A DNA stretch of 64,000 nucleotides. Origin: Pseudoalteromonas rubra (GTDB taxonomy: Bacteria > Pseudomonadota > Gammaproteobacteria > Enterobacterales > Alteromonadaceae). Numbering within the stretch: position 1 is the first letter of the stretch; every line of letters begins with the position of its first letter. The stretch is from positions 1 to 64,000 of the forward strand of contig NZ_PNCI01000015.1 in NCBI RefSeq assembly GCF_005887095.1, given 5' to 3'. A program made the translations under genes and the position numbers. Positions 9,268 to 19,304 of this stretch are shown one piece after another. The notes beneath the pieces were generated by a model. It saw only the letters and a program-made list of their open reading frames with translations, was not told the origin of the DNA and ran no database searches.

Positions 9268-9612
9268 CTACACCTTTTGAAATAAAGAATGGCGAATAGA
9301 TAGCCCTTGCCATAATGTATCCATAGCTTGCCTGGCACGCTTAAGTGCACTATGGCCTTGCGCAGTCACTTTGAAATAGCGTTTTGCTCGCCCACCTCGC
9401 TGAGCCGTGGCTTCACCTAGCCGTGATTCCACCATACCTTTACGCTCCAATCGCTCTAGTGTTGAATAAAGTGCGCCAATGGCGACATTGCGATTCACTT
9501 GCTCTGCCAATAGTTGCCTAATCGCTGCACCATACGCTTCATTTTCGAGATGAAGTAACGCAAGCATGGTCATTTGTTCGAATTCACCTAAGAATTTATC
9601 TTTTTCAGACAT
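9268..9612 (-). CDS. PadR-family transcriptional regulator
   Basis: This 114-residue protein has the PadR winged-helix pattern: LLHLENEAYGAAIRQLL, then GALYSTLERLERKGMV as recognition helix, a wing with RGGRAKRYF, and a C-terminal helix (ALKRARQAMDTLW) for dimerisation. It is of the short subfamily 2 type. Such regulators usually repress their own operon and release on binding a small molecule. It is the first gene of a minus-strand unit; the next gene starts two bases after its stop. Two palindromic sites lie within 85 bases upstream. An ACAGGAGG ribosome site precedes the ATG. Confidence 0.9.
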   Translation of the reverse strand: MSEKDKFLGEFEQMTMLALLHLENEAYGAAIRQLLAEQVNRNVAIGALYSTLERLERKGMVESRLGEATAQRGGRAKRYFKVTAQGHSALKRARQAMDTLWQGLSIRHSLFQKV

Positions 9613-9646
9613 AACAGGAGGCCTTTAAAAGTAATTTTTCTTATTT

Positions 9647-9695
9647 TTACTACAAAATAGTAATTTGCTGCAAGAGATTATTACTACAATGTAGT
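9647..9695 (-). promoter_or_regulatory. Two palindromes, candidate PadR operators
   Basis: Upstream of padR, TTACTA-N5-TAGTAA (9647-9663) and ACTACA-A-TGTAGT (9683-9695) are perfect inverted repeats. Both begin with the shared string TTACTACAA, and their starts are 34 bases apart, about three helical turns. The region is very A+T-rich, as expected for a promoter. PadR proteins bind short palindromes in their own promoters, so autoregulation is a reasonable inference. Confidence 0.55.
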
Positions 9696-9939
9696 TTTAT
9701 TTTGGGTCTTATGAGAGCTGAAGCGATGACTTAGGTTTGTGTAAAGGACTAAGAGAGTGCACGAATAGGATATGTGAGAATTAGCAGGCTGGAGTAAGGC
9801 TTTGCAGCGCTGGTTGAGGGATAAAATCGCCATCACGAGACCCTTGGTCTGACCGCGCTCATTCGCCTGAACAGGAATCTACGCTGGCAACTTGAGTTTT
9901 AGTTTGTCTTGAACAAAACTTGATACAGGGTTAATTGGC
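9696..9939. other. Non-coding interval between the PadR unit and csrD
   Basis: Apart from the two palindromes next to padR, I see no convincing gene, RNA or repeat here. Divergent promoters for padR and the EAL protein should lie here. The part near 9780-9880 is richer in G+C and could be a worn coding remnant, but I cannot assign it. Confidence 0.4.
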
Positions 9940-11595
9940 TTGTGTAGTAGCATGCGTCGACTAGTTAAAGCAGACAAAGAGGTATTTACCGGGTGGGGAG
10001 TGCGCGCGGTGATTGGGATTGTCTGGTTGTTGGTTAACGGCGCGTTGTGGCAGTTTACACAGGCACAGATAGAGCAACAGGCAGGACAGTTGCAAAGCCA
10101 TCTGACGCAGTTAGACTCAGCCGGTTCGGCACAACAGATTGGCGAGGTTGCCACTTTAACCCGTCACTACGGTTTTATTAGCGAAGATCAGACCCTGCCC
10201 GTTTGGCGCTGGGTGACTGATAGTGTCAGGTTCCAGTTTGCTGATCAAACCCAGGCCCTGTCACCCGCACCGATACTAGAAGACTGCTTACCCGTCGTCT
10301 TGTTCATGAATTTATTGGTTCTGGGAGCGGGGTACCTGCTCTCCAGATGGATGGGAGGTCTCTCCCGCTCTGAGTTGTCAGCGTCTCAGGCCCGCGCCAT
10401 TACCTCTGAATTAACCGAGGTGCCGAAACTGAAAGCACACGCCGTGGAAGAAAGCCGCAAAGTATTTGTTTTTGCGATGGTAAAATGGCGGCTGGCCTTG
10501 CCTGACGATTTAGACCCACAAAGCCACTTTAGCGTTACACTGGCGCGGTGTTTTTCAAAGTACGAGCGGTGCTCTTGCAAATACTTGTCTTCGGGCGCTT
10601 TGGTCATGACGCTGGCACCGGTTGACAAAGTGGACGTAGACGCCCTGGCCCGGCGGATCCACGAAGTAGTTTACCAGGCTCTGCTGTCGTTTCGCCCTGA
10701 TCTGTCACGCAGTACGGTGAAATGTGGCGTGTGTTTTTATGCCAAAGGGGCTGATCAGGCAATGGTTTATCAGGTTGTCCGTTCAGCGCTGAGCATAGCG
10801 CAGAGCAATGTCTGGCAGCACGTCCATATTATGCCACTGAATCATACTTTGAGTACCAGTCTGCGTCGTGCAGAAAGTGAGATCATTGATGATATAAAAG
10901 CAGGGCGCTTTATGTTGTTCTTTCAGCCTTTATTTGGCTTTGCCCAACAAGACGTGATCCAAAGTGAAGCACTGCTGCGTGTACGTCATCGTTCATTAGG
11001 CCTCATGTCTGCCGGGCAATTTATTCATAAAATTCACCAGGCAGATCATTTGATGGTGCTGGATAAAACTATGGTTCGTCACGCGTTAAATGCGTTGTCT
11101 AAGGAGCCTAAGGGTTTTTCTGTTAGCCTGAATTTACATGTACTTAACTGGAGCAATAGGGATTTTGTTGGTTGGTTGAGTGACCAAGTGACTGCATCGG
11201 GGCGGGCAACGGATATTGCGTTCGAGCTTACCCTGCAGGACTTCTATCAACATGAGGCATATTGTGCGAAGGAGTGTACTCGCCTGTCTGAGTTGGGGTG
11301 CCGATTTGTTTTGGATCATGTCAATGCACCAGTGAAAATTGAATCACTGCAGGAGTTTGGCAAGATATCGGCACTCAAACTGGCTTTTGAGTTGATCCAT
11401 GAAGTGCATCATTCAGCCAAGCGGCGTAGTGTCGTTCGTCAGATTGTGGCGCAGGCTAAATCGCTCGGGATACCTGTTTACGCAGTTGGTGTAGAAACCA
11501 AAGAGGAATTTGAGTGTATCACCAGCCTGGGGGTTGATGGCGCTCAGGGCTATTATTTCAGCGCGCCACTGTTACAACTGGAACAGAGCCTGTAA
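9940..11595 (+). CDS. csrD: CsrD-like membrane protein with degenerate GGDEF/EAL domains
   Basis: The protein has a transmembrane helix near residues 20-40 and a second near 115-130, then a degenerate GGDEF-like region without a GGDEF motif, then an EAL domain from about 320. EAL itself is kept (SEALLRV, Glu343), as is QGYYF near the end. Other catalytic positions are lost: the usual DDFG loop reads LDHVN and the K-D pair reads LKLA. This matches CsrD, which promotes RNase E decay of Csr small RNAs without cyclic-di-GMP turnover. csrD also lies just before mreB in E. coli, supporting the call. The start is uncertain: TTG at 9940 has CAGGG nine bases upstream, while ATG at 9952 lacks a good ribosome site. 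Confidence 0.75.
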   Translation: MCSSMRRLVKADKEVFTGWGVRAVIGIVWLLVNGALWQFTQAQIEQQAGQLQSHLTQLDSAGSAQQIGEVATLTRHYGFISEDQTLPVWRWVTDSVRFQFADQTQALSPAPILEDCLPVVLFMNLLVLGAGYLLSRWMGGLSRSELSASQARAITSELTEVPKLKAHAVEESRKVFVFAMVKWRLALPDDLDPQSHFSVTLARCFSKYERCSCKYLSSGALVMTLAPVDKVDVDALARRIHEVVYQALLSFRPDLSRSTVKCGVCFYAKGADQAMVYQVVRSALSIAQSNVWQHVHIMPLNHTLSTSLRRAESEIIDDIKAGRFMLFFQPLFGFAQQDVIQSEALLRVRHRSLGLMSAGQFIHKIHQADHLMVLDKTMVRHALNALSKEPKGFSVSLNLHVLNWSNRDFVGWLSDQVTASGRATDIAFELTLQDFYQHEAYCAKECTRLSELGCRFVLDHVNAPVKIESLQEFGKISALKLAFELIHEVHHSAKRRSVVRQIVAQAKSLGIPVYAVGVETKEEFECITSLGVDGAQGYYFSAPLLQLEQSL

Positions 11596-11623
11596 TGAAC
11601 ACCACAGGTGAAAGGCTGCCAGA

Positions 11624-12526
11624 TCAAATAAGTCCGCGATAGCGTAAACCATCTAAGCCTTGTAATCCGCCACTGTGGATAGCAATGATCCGACTGCCAT
11701 GTGAAAAGTACCCTTGTTCTATCAATTGCCACAGGGCAAACATCAATTTACCTGTGTATATGGGCTCCAGGGGCAGTGCATGCTCCCGACGCATACGAAG
11801 GCAAAATTGCCACAATGGTGCTGAAAACTTGCCATACCCTCCATCATGATGGTCACACAGCAGCTGCCAGTTGGCACGTGTAGCCGCTTGCGGATTTAAC
11901 CTTAATACTTCATCGTGCAGGTATTGTGCTCCTTTTAACACTGCTACCCCCAATAACTGGCGCTCAGGTGCCAGCCCATCCAGCATGCCAGCCAGTGTAC
12001 CGCCGCTGCCCACAGCGCAACATACGTAATCGCTGTCGGGCAGGCTCTGTGCCAGTTCTTTACAGCCGGCAAGGGCAAACTGGTTACTACCGCCTTCGGG
12101 GATAACAAAGGCGTCGGGAAACTGCTGTGCTATTTGTGCCAGATAATCAGGCTCGTTGCGCTGTCTATACTCTTTGCGAGAAACCGCATGTAAGACCATC
12201 CCACAGGCACGGGCCAAACGAATCGTAGGGTTATTTAAGTCCAGTTCAGGACCCCGGATCACGGCATGTCCCTGGATTTTGAATTGTTTGCAGGCCATTG
12301 CGGTTGCATACAGATGATTTGAAAAGGGACCGGAAAAGGTGATCAGCGAGCGTTTGTTTTCCAGTGCCATTGCCTTGAGGTTATATTTGAGCTTACGCCA
12401 TTTGTTGCCCTGGATAGTCGGGTGAAGTAGATCGTCACGCTTGATCTGTAGCGAAACGCCTGCGGTGTCTAGTTCAGGTGCCCGGATCTGTTGTAACGGA
12501 GACTCAGGAAAATCAAGCTTGTCCAT
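11624..12526 (-). CDS. PLP-dependent enzyme of the ACC deaminase / D-cysteine desulfhydrase family
   Basis: This 300-residue fold-type II PLP enzyme has the pyridoxal lysine in IQGNKWRKLKY (Lys42) and a GPFSNHL motif (residues 66-72) typical of the D-cysteine desulfhydrase and 1-aminocyclopropane-1-carboxylate deaminase group. A glycine-rich phosphate loop appears as VGSGGTLAG. Family members release ammonia and an oxo-acid from D-cysteine, ACC or related amino acids. Sequence alone does not tell the substrate; D-cysteine desulfhydrase is the commoner activity in proteobacteria. It stands alone on the minus strand, convergent with csrD and divergent from the SUMF1 protein, within a stretch that is absent between csrD and mreB in E. 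coli. Confidence 0.85.
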   Translation of the reverse strand: MDKLDFPESPLQQIRAPELDTAGVSLQIKRDDLLHPTIQGNKWRKLKYNLKAMALENKRSLITFSGPFSNHLYATAMACKQFKIQGHAVIRGPELDLNNPTIRLARACGMVLHAVSRKEYRQRNEPDYLAQIAQQFPDAFVIPEGGSNQFALAGCKELAQSLPDSDYVCCAVGSGGTLAGMLDGLAPERQLLGVAVLKGAQYLHDEVLRLNPQAATRANWQLLCDHHDGGYGKFSAPLWQFCLRMRREHALPLEPIYTGKLMFALWQLIEQGYFSHGSRIIAIHSGGLQGLDGLRYRGLI

Positions 12527-12737
12527 CTCAGGTTCAGTCTGTGTTCTTTATTGTCGGATAGCCGTTATTATTTCATGAAAATCTTAGTAGAACACTGGTA
12601 AGGAAGTGGCTAATAGTTGTAAACTCAGATATTAATTGTGCTAGGCTTGTGTTTTACTTCTTAAGTACATAGCATTAAGCGCTAAATTATAAAAAATAAC
12701 AAAGACCAAACAACTGCCGCTGTTGGGAATGGAATTT

Positions 12738-14762
12738 ATGCAAATTGCTCCTTTATCTCTTTTTGTCTCTGCGACCCTTTTATCTTTAAGTGTGTCGGCG
12801 CAAGATACTGCAACTGTGACTGCCATTGAATCTGAGCGTACTGAAAAGCAAGCTGAACTAGATAACTATACTCAAGTACTCGATAAGCACTTGAGTGAAG
12901 AAACTCGCTTGCAGGCACAGCTCGACCTGTTGCGACAGCGTTCTGCGGAGCTGGATAAAGAAAAAAACCAGGCCCTTGATGCAATGAATGATATTTATCG
13001 GCGCTTGATCGATGATCCTTCTTTGGATATTACAGCGGCACAGAGCAGATATCAGCAGGCAGTTGCAGAGCATAAACAGAACAAAGAAGACATTGTAATG
13101 CAGTTGGCGGCGATTGCATCACACCGTAAAGATATTGAGCAAATCCGTGTTACCAAACACACCTTAGTTAACACCATCGCCAGTTTGAATGACCAGCTCA
13201 GTACTGCACGAATAGAACGTCTGCGTAATGAATTCAGTCGTGAAGGCACGTTAGAAGTCGACCACACAATCAATTGTAAGCGCACCGAAACACTGGCAGC
13301 GTGTGAACAACGAGGCCAGCAATTAGGCTTGCAAAAAGCGACCAAGCATTTTATTGATCAAATTTTTGCGAACCTGACTGAGCAACGAGTTGTTGAACCT
13401 AAGCGTCACTTGGCTGGTGCCCAGGTACAGGTTGTCAGTAGTCATGTGGTTGGCAGCGCGTTCAGTGGTCAGGGCAATTACAGCGTTAATCTGAGTGTGA
13501 CCATGCGTGGCGATGTCAATAACAGTCGCTTGTGTAGCTTACTTAACCTGGATAATCGTTACTGTAGTGAATACGGCTCGCCACTGGCGGTGGGTTATCA
13601 GGCCAGCTATCCGACCACATTCAGTGATGAGCAGCTGACATTTTCAAATGACTTATCGCAAAGTAAGCCGGTGGTCAGCGTGGCCAGAATGCCAGTGTCC
13701 CCCGATATCAGCTCGGAGATAGCACCTCAGCCACCAAAGAATCGTGAGGTCGAATTGACTTTGCGCTCCAATGTATATGACGATGAAGTATTTATTAATG
13801 GTGTCAGTTATGGCTCGACTAAGCTGGTGGTGAATCTGCCAGCCGGTATGCATGACATCGAAGTACGTAAACTGGGATATGAGCCTTACAAGGCCAGCCT
13901 TAATTTGCGACGAGCCCGGACTTTAAACGCCCGGCTGGTAAAAAAGCCTGAGTCGATTGCTGCACCGACACTAAAAAGCGAGCAACCTCAGCCAGCACAA
14001 CAAGCCGCGGTATCACAACCCGTTAAAGTGGTGAATCCAGACAGGATCATTAACGAAACGGTGATCATTCCTGCTGGTAGCTTTAAAATGGGCGATCTGA
14101 CAGGTAATGGCCTGGCCAATGAACGCCCTGTTGTAGAGAAGGTGCTAAGTCATTCATATGTGATGCAAAGCAAAGAAGTCACTGTGTCTGAATTCCGCCG
14201 CTTTATCGATAGTTCTCAGTATGTTACTGAGGCAGAGAAGGGCAAGGGCTGTGCACATTACAAAAATGGTGAGCCTGTCTGGGAAATAGACTACAACTGG
14301 CGAACGCCTGGGTATCAGCAGGCTGATGATTTCCCGGTTGTCTGTGTATCTTATGAAGATGCTAAAGCCTATGCGAATTGGCTGTCTGGCGATCAGGGCA
14401 TGCAGTACCGTTTACCTAATGAAGTTGAATGGGAGTATGCAGCTCGGGGTGACACAACTTCTGAGTATCCCTGGGGTAATGAAATCGGCCGAAACCAGGC
14501 AAACTGCGGCTGGTGTGGCAGTGAATGGTCAAATAAAAGCCCAGCACCCGTAGGTCAGTTTGCAGCAAACGCCTATGGACTGTACGACACGGTAGGCAAC
14601 GTCTGGGAGTGGACGCAGAAGCGTGCGTCGCAAGATGATGTGACGGTACGTGGCGGTGCCTGGAACTTTGCACCCAGCCTTGCTCGGGTATCAACGCGCT
14701 TGGCACTGGCCCCTGATTTTCGGGCCAATTATATCGGATTTAGATTAGTAAGAGAGCGTTAA
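12738..14762 (+). CDS. Exported coiled-coil, PEGA and SUMF1-domain protein
   Basis: The protein has 674 residues and starts with a signal peptide ending near SVSA-Q. A long coiled coil follows at about 25-160, then a mixed domain, a PEGA domain at about 335-405 (pattern VFINGVSYG...LPAGMHDIEV), and a C-terminal SUMF1/formylglycine-enzyme-like domain from about 440. The SUMF1 part is well formed (MGDLTGNG, YRLPNEVEWEYAARG, GNVWEW, VRGGAWN), but the two catalytic cysteines that follow RGG in true formylglycine-generating enzymes are missing, so a binding or scaffold role is more likely. I chose the ATG at 12738, which has GGGAA eight bases upstream. It precedes mreB and may act in the envelope, but no partner is known. 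Confidence 0.8.
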   Translation: MQIAPLSLFVSATLLSLSVSAQDTATVTAIESERTEKQAELDNYTQVLDKHLSEETRLQAQLDLLRQRSAELDKEKNQALDAMNDIYRRLIDDPSLDITAAQSRYQQAVAEHKQNKEDIVMQLAAIASHRKDIEQIRVTKHTLVNTIASLNDQLSTARIERLRNEFSREGTLEVDHTINCKRTETLAACEQRGQQLGLQKATKHFIDQIFANLTEQRVVEPKRHLAGAQVQVVSSHVVGSAFSGQGNYSVNLSVTMRGDVNNSRLCSLLNLDNRYCSEYGSPLAVGYQASYPTTFSDEQLTFSNDLSQSKPVVSVARMPVSPDISSEIAPQPPKNREVELTLRSNVYDDEVFINGVSYGSTKLVVNLPAGMHDIEVRKLGYEPYKASLNLRRARTLNARLVKKPESIAAPTLKSEQPQPAQQAAVSQPVKVVNPDRIINETVIIPAGSFKMGDLTGNGLANERPVVEKVLSHSYVMQSKEVTVSEFRRFIDSSQYVTEAEKGKGCAHYKNGEPVWEIDYNWRTPGYQQADDFPVVCVSYEDAKAYANWLSGDQGMQYRLPNEVEWEYAARGDTTSEYPWGNEIGRNQANCGWCGSEWSNKSPAPVGQFAANAYGLYDTVGNVWEWTQKRASQDDVTVRGGAWNFAPSLARVSTRLALAPDFRANYIGFRLVRER

Positions 14763-14886
14763 GACAGTTTAAGCACGCCAGTGAGGCGGCGTTATTCATG
14801 CCTGAGCGACTGTGTCTTTGACACACAGAGAAATATTTCAACGCAGTGGCGTAAGTCATTGTATGGTTTGCAAAAAGAATTCTTAA

Positions 14887-15944
<1,058 letters not shown>

Positions 15945-15945
<1 letters not shown>

Positions 15946-16778
15946 TGAATCTGCTTTTCGGACGTACCATTTCTTTACAACTGCGACTTACGGTCGCAGT
16001 TGTGCTTAGCGTACTACTGATCCTGGGAGATCGCTATACCTCGGGCGGTACCTTAGTGCGAACCAGCCTCAATACACTGGTAAGCCCGCTGCTCTATGTG
16101 GCGAATGTTCCCTATGAAGTTTTTAGCCTGGGTGCCAAAAGTCTGGATACCCGAGACAGGTTATTCCAGGAAAACGAAGCTCTGCGTAAAAAACAGCTAT
16201 TACAAAGCGAACAGCTTCAGCAGTATCAATTTCTGCTACGAGAAAACCAGCAACTGCGTGCTTTACTCGGTGCATCCTCCCGACAGCAAAGGGAGCGCTT
16301 GATTGCAGAAGTTTTATCGGTACGCTCGAGTCGCTATAGTCATCAGGTGGTGGTCAATCGTGGTGCCATTGATGGTGTGCTCGAAGGTCAGCCAGTGATT
16401 GATGAAATGGGGATTGTTGGTCAGCTTACTCAGGTTGGTAGTACCACATCCCGCGTATTACTCATGACAGACACGACCCATGCTACGCCTGTACGCATCC
16501 TTCGCAATGATGTGCGTACTGTGGTGGAAGGCACAGGCAAAATCAATCTGGTTCAATTGCAGCATGTACCGCACAGCCTTGATATTCGTTTGGGAGATAT
16601 CCTGGTGACTTCCGGATTGGGTGGCACGTTTCCAGAGGGGTATCCAGTTGCGGTGGTGACTGAGATAGATCGTGACGAGGGACTTCCTTTTTCCAAAGTC
16701 TATGCCGAGCCGGTCGCACAGCTGGATCGTATTCGTTTGCTCGTGATCTTGGGTAGAATAGCCAAAGAGGGGCAGTGA
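15945..16778 (+). CDS. mreC: Rod-shape-determining protein MreC
   Basis: MreC is the periplasmic partner of MreB in the elongasome and interacts with the PBP2/RodA synthase. The 277-residue protein has one N-terminal transmembrane helix (about 12-28), a coiled coil rich in Leu/Gln (about 68-105), and the beta-rich MreC core with the conserved INRG-type segment (VVNRGAIDGV) and a TSGLGGTFPEGYPV motif near 225. It starts on the overlapped TGATG of mreB and ends overlapping the start region of mreD, so translation is probably coupled. Confidence 0.98.
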
Positions 16779-16780
16779 AT

Positions 16781-17257
16781 ATGAACCGAAGTTATGCTCT
16801 GGTAGCACTGAGCCTGTTTATTGCATTAATTATGGCACTGATGCCGCTGCCCATATCCTTTGAACCATTTAGGCCTGACTGGGTCTTACTGGTGTTAATG
16901 TACTGGTCTATTGCCTTACCGCATCGTGTCAACATTGGCTGGGCATGGTGTACCGGGTTAGTTATGGATCTGGCAACGGGCTCTCCGTTGGGTGTGAATT
17001 CACTGACCTATTCTATTTGTGTGTATATCACGACCAGTAATTTTCAAAAGATTAGGAACTTTTCAATCTGGCAGCAGGCCGTGCTTATTGGCTTGTTTTT
17101 AGCTTTGTATCACCTGTTGCAGTTTTGGCTGAATCACTTCCTGTTAGACATTTATTTCAACCCAAGATACTTATGGCCAGCCTTAATTGGCATGTTGTGC
17201 TGGCCTTGGGTTTTTCTGCTGTTACGCAAGTATCGCAGGCATTTTAGGATCCGTTAA
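16781..17257 (+). CDS. mreD: Rod-shape-determining protein MreD
   Basis: MreD is the third member of the mre operon, a small inner-membrane protein of the cell-elongation complex. It has 158 residues and about five transmembrane helices. The conserved PFRPDWVLLVLMYW segment lies at about 27-40, followed by the GLVMDLATGSPLGVNSL segment. I prefer the ATG at 16781, with GAGGGG eight bases upstream, over the GTG at 16775, which overlaps the mreC stop and would be too close to the ribosome site. Its TAA overlaps the maf ATG by one base. Confidence 0.97.
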   Translation: MNRSYALVALSLFIALIMALMPLPISFEPFRPDWVLLVLMYWSIALPHRVNIGWAWCTGLVMDLATGSPLGVNSLTYSICVYITTSNFQKIRNFSIWQQAVLIGLFLALYHLLQFWLNHFLLDIYFNPRYLWPALIGMLCWPWVFLLLRKYRRHFRIR

Positions 17258-17835
17258 TGACACCAACACTCTATCTGGCGTCAGCATCGCCACGCAGGCG
17301 TGAGTTGTTGACCCAACTTGGCTATTCTTTCTCGCAATTTTCTGTCGATGCAGACGAAAGCCAGTTACCCGGCGAGACGCCGCTGGTTTATGTCGAGCGC
17401 CTGGCACGCTTGAAGGCCACCAGTGGCATTTCTATGGGTTATCAGGATGCACCGGTACTGGGTAGCGATACCATTGTTGTGCTCGGACAACAGGCGCTGG
17501 GTAAGCCCAAAGATAAAAATGACTTTATGGTCATGATGCAGGCGTTGTCTGGTAAAACGCATCAAGTTATGACAGCGATTGCCGTTGCCGGTACAGAGCG
17601 TATCCTAAGCCGAACTGTGATAACAGATGTTACATTTAAACCCTTGAGTGAACAGGAAATTGAGCAATACTGGCAAAGTGGAGAGCCGCAAGACAAAGCC
17701 GGAGGTTATGGCATTCAAGGGTTAGGTGGGCGTTTTGTTACTCAGTTATCAGGTAGCTATTTCGCGGTTGTCGGCTTACCTTTATACGAGACGGATGAAC
17801 TGATTAAAGCATTTATGGCGGGTGTAGATGAGTAG
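17257..17835 (+). CDS. maf: Maf-family nucleotide pyrophosphatase
   Basis: Maf proteins hydrolyse dTTP, UTP and modified pyrimidine triphosphates to monophosphates, cleaning the nucleotide pool. The 192-residue protein begins with LYLASASPRRRELL, the family signature, has the GSDTIVVL motif near 67-74 and KPKDKNDF soon after, and ends with the GGYGIQGLGG motif. It corresponds to E. coli yhdE, in the same place downstream of mreD. Start TAATG overlaps the mreD stop and its end overlaps rng by eight bases. Confidence 0.96.
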   Translation: MTPTLYLASASPRRRELLTQLGYSFSQFSVDADESQLPGETPLVYVERLARLKATSGISMGYQDAPVLGSDTIVVLGQQALGKPKDKNDFMVMMQALSGKTHQVMTAIAVAGTERILSRTVITDVTFKPLSEQEIEQYWQSGEPQDKAGGYGIQGLGGRFVTQLSGSYFAVVGLPLYETDELIKAFMAGVDE

Positions 17836-19300
17836 TGAGTTATTAATCAATGTGACTCCCAGCGAAAGCCGGGTTGCACTCATTGAAAATGGTGTGTTAC
17901 AAGAGGTACAAGTAGAGCGGGTTGGTAATCTCGGTATTGTAGGCAATATTTATCTGGGTAAAATCAGCCGAGTTCTGCCTGGGATGCAGGCCGCTTTTGT
18001 TGACATTGGCCTTGAGAAAGCCGCTTTTTTACATGCCTCTGATATCGTTAACAGTGCCTCAATTGAAGAAGGGGTCGACGATCAGCCAATTAAGAAAGTG
18101 CAGGATATTCGTGAACTGGTAAAACAGGGTCAGTTTATTATGGTCCAGGTGGTGAAAGACCCGATCGGCACTAAAGGTGCGCGCCTGACCACAGACATTA
18201 CCATTCCGTCACGTTACCTGGTATTTATGCCAGATGCGACTCATGTGGGAGTCAGTCAGCGCATCGAAACGGAAGAAGAACGCAGCCGGCTGAAAAAAAT
18301 TGTTGCTCAGTATAATGATGAAAATGGCGGCTTTATAGTCCGCACCGCGGCGGAAGGGGCGGCAGAAGCCGAGCTGCAGCATGATGCCGAGTTTCTCAAG
18401 AAGCTTTGGCAAAAAATCATCAAGCGCCGTGGAAAAACCAGCAAAGCCAGTATTCTCCATGAGGATCTGACACTCGCATTTCGCACGCTCAGGGATTATG
18501 TTGGTGAAGACATGGAGCGTATCCGTGTTGACTCTAAACTGACCTACCAGCAGCTAAAAGACTTTACCGAAGAGTTCGTTCCTCAGTTGTCACAAACGCT
18601 CGAGTACTACCCAGGCGAGCGTCCGATCTTTGACTTATTTGATGTTGAGATAGAAATTCAAAAAGCACTGCACCGTAAGGTCGAGTTGAAATCGGGTGGG
18701 TATCTGATCTTTGATCAAACTGAGGCCATGACTACGGTTGATGTGAATACCGGTGCGTTCGTTGGTCATCGCAATCTCGAAGAGACCATTTTTAATACTA
18801 ATGTTGAAGCGACTTCAGCCATTGCCAGACAGCTCAGGCTGCGTAACCTGGGTGGCATCATCATTATTGACTTCATCGATATGATCTCGGATGAGCACAA
18901 GCGCCGGGTTTTGCATTCACTGGAAACGGCACTGGCAAAAGATCGGGCCAAGGCCAACATCAATGGTTTATCTGCGCTGGGGTTGGTTGAAATGACTCGA
19001 AAGCGTACGCGAGAAAGCCTTGAGCACATTCTGTGTGACGTATGCCCGGCCTGCTCAGGTCGCGGTTCACTCAAGACAGTTGAAACCGTTTGCTACGAAA
19101 TTTTACGCGAAATTGTGCGTGTAAACCGTGCCTACGACGCTGATAAGTTTATGGTCTATGCATCACCTGCGGTCAGCGAAGCATTGGTTAATGACGAATA
19201 TCACAATCTGGCAGAGCTGGAGTTGTTTATCGGTAAGCAAGTCAATATTCAGACTGAGAGCCTGTACAGCCAGGAGCAGTTTGATGTCGTCATGATGTAG
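17828..19300 (+). CDS. rng: Ribonuclease G
   Basis: RNase G is an endoribonuclease of the RNase E/G family that trims the 5' end of 16S rRNA and degrades some mRNAs. The 490 residues hold an S1 RNA-binding domain near 38-125 (GNIYLGKISRVLPGMQAAFVDIG), the catalytic core with TTVDVNTGAFVG and IIIDFIDM carrying the metal-binding aspartates, and the zinc-link cysteines in CDVCPACSGRG near 407. The protein stops soon after, lacking the long scaffold tail of RNase E. It overlaps maf by eight bases and is four bases from yhdP. Confidence 0.98.
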   Translation: MSSELLINVTPSESRVALIENGVLQEVQVERVGNLGIVGNIYLGKISRVLPGMQAAFVDIGLEKAAFLHASDIVNSASIEEGVDDQPIKKVQDIRELVKQGQFIMVQVVKDPIGTKGARLTTDITIPSRYLVFMPDATHVGVSQRIETEEERSRLKKIVAQYNDENGGFIVRTAAEGAAEAELQHDAEFLKKLWQKIIKRRGKTSKASILHEDLTLAFRTLRDYVGEDMERIRVDSKLTYQQLKDFTEEFVPQLSQTLEYYPGERPIFDLFDVEIEIQKALHRKVELKSGGYLIFDQTEAMTTVDVNTGAFVGHRNLEETIFNTNVEATSAIARQLRLRNLGGIIIIDFIDMISDEHKRRVLHSLETALAKDRAKANINGLSALGLVEMTRKRTRESLEHILCDVCPACSGRGSLKTVETVCYEILREIVRVNRAYDADKFMVYASPAVSEALVNDEYHNLAELELFIGKQVNIQTESLYSQEQFDVVMM

Positions 19301-19304
19301 TAGC

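Noticed and set aside
14055..14760. Catalytic formylglycine-generating enzyme
   Set aside because: The SUMF1 fold is clear, but the conserved cysteines after the RGG motif are absent, so the enzymatic call is not supported.
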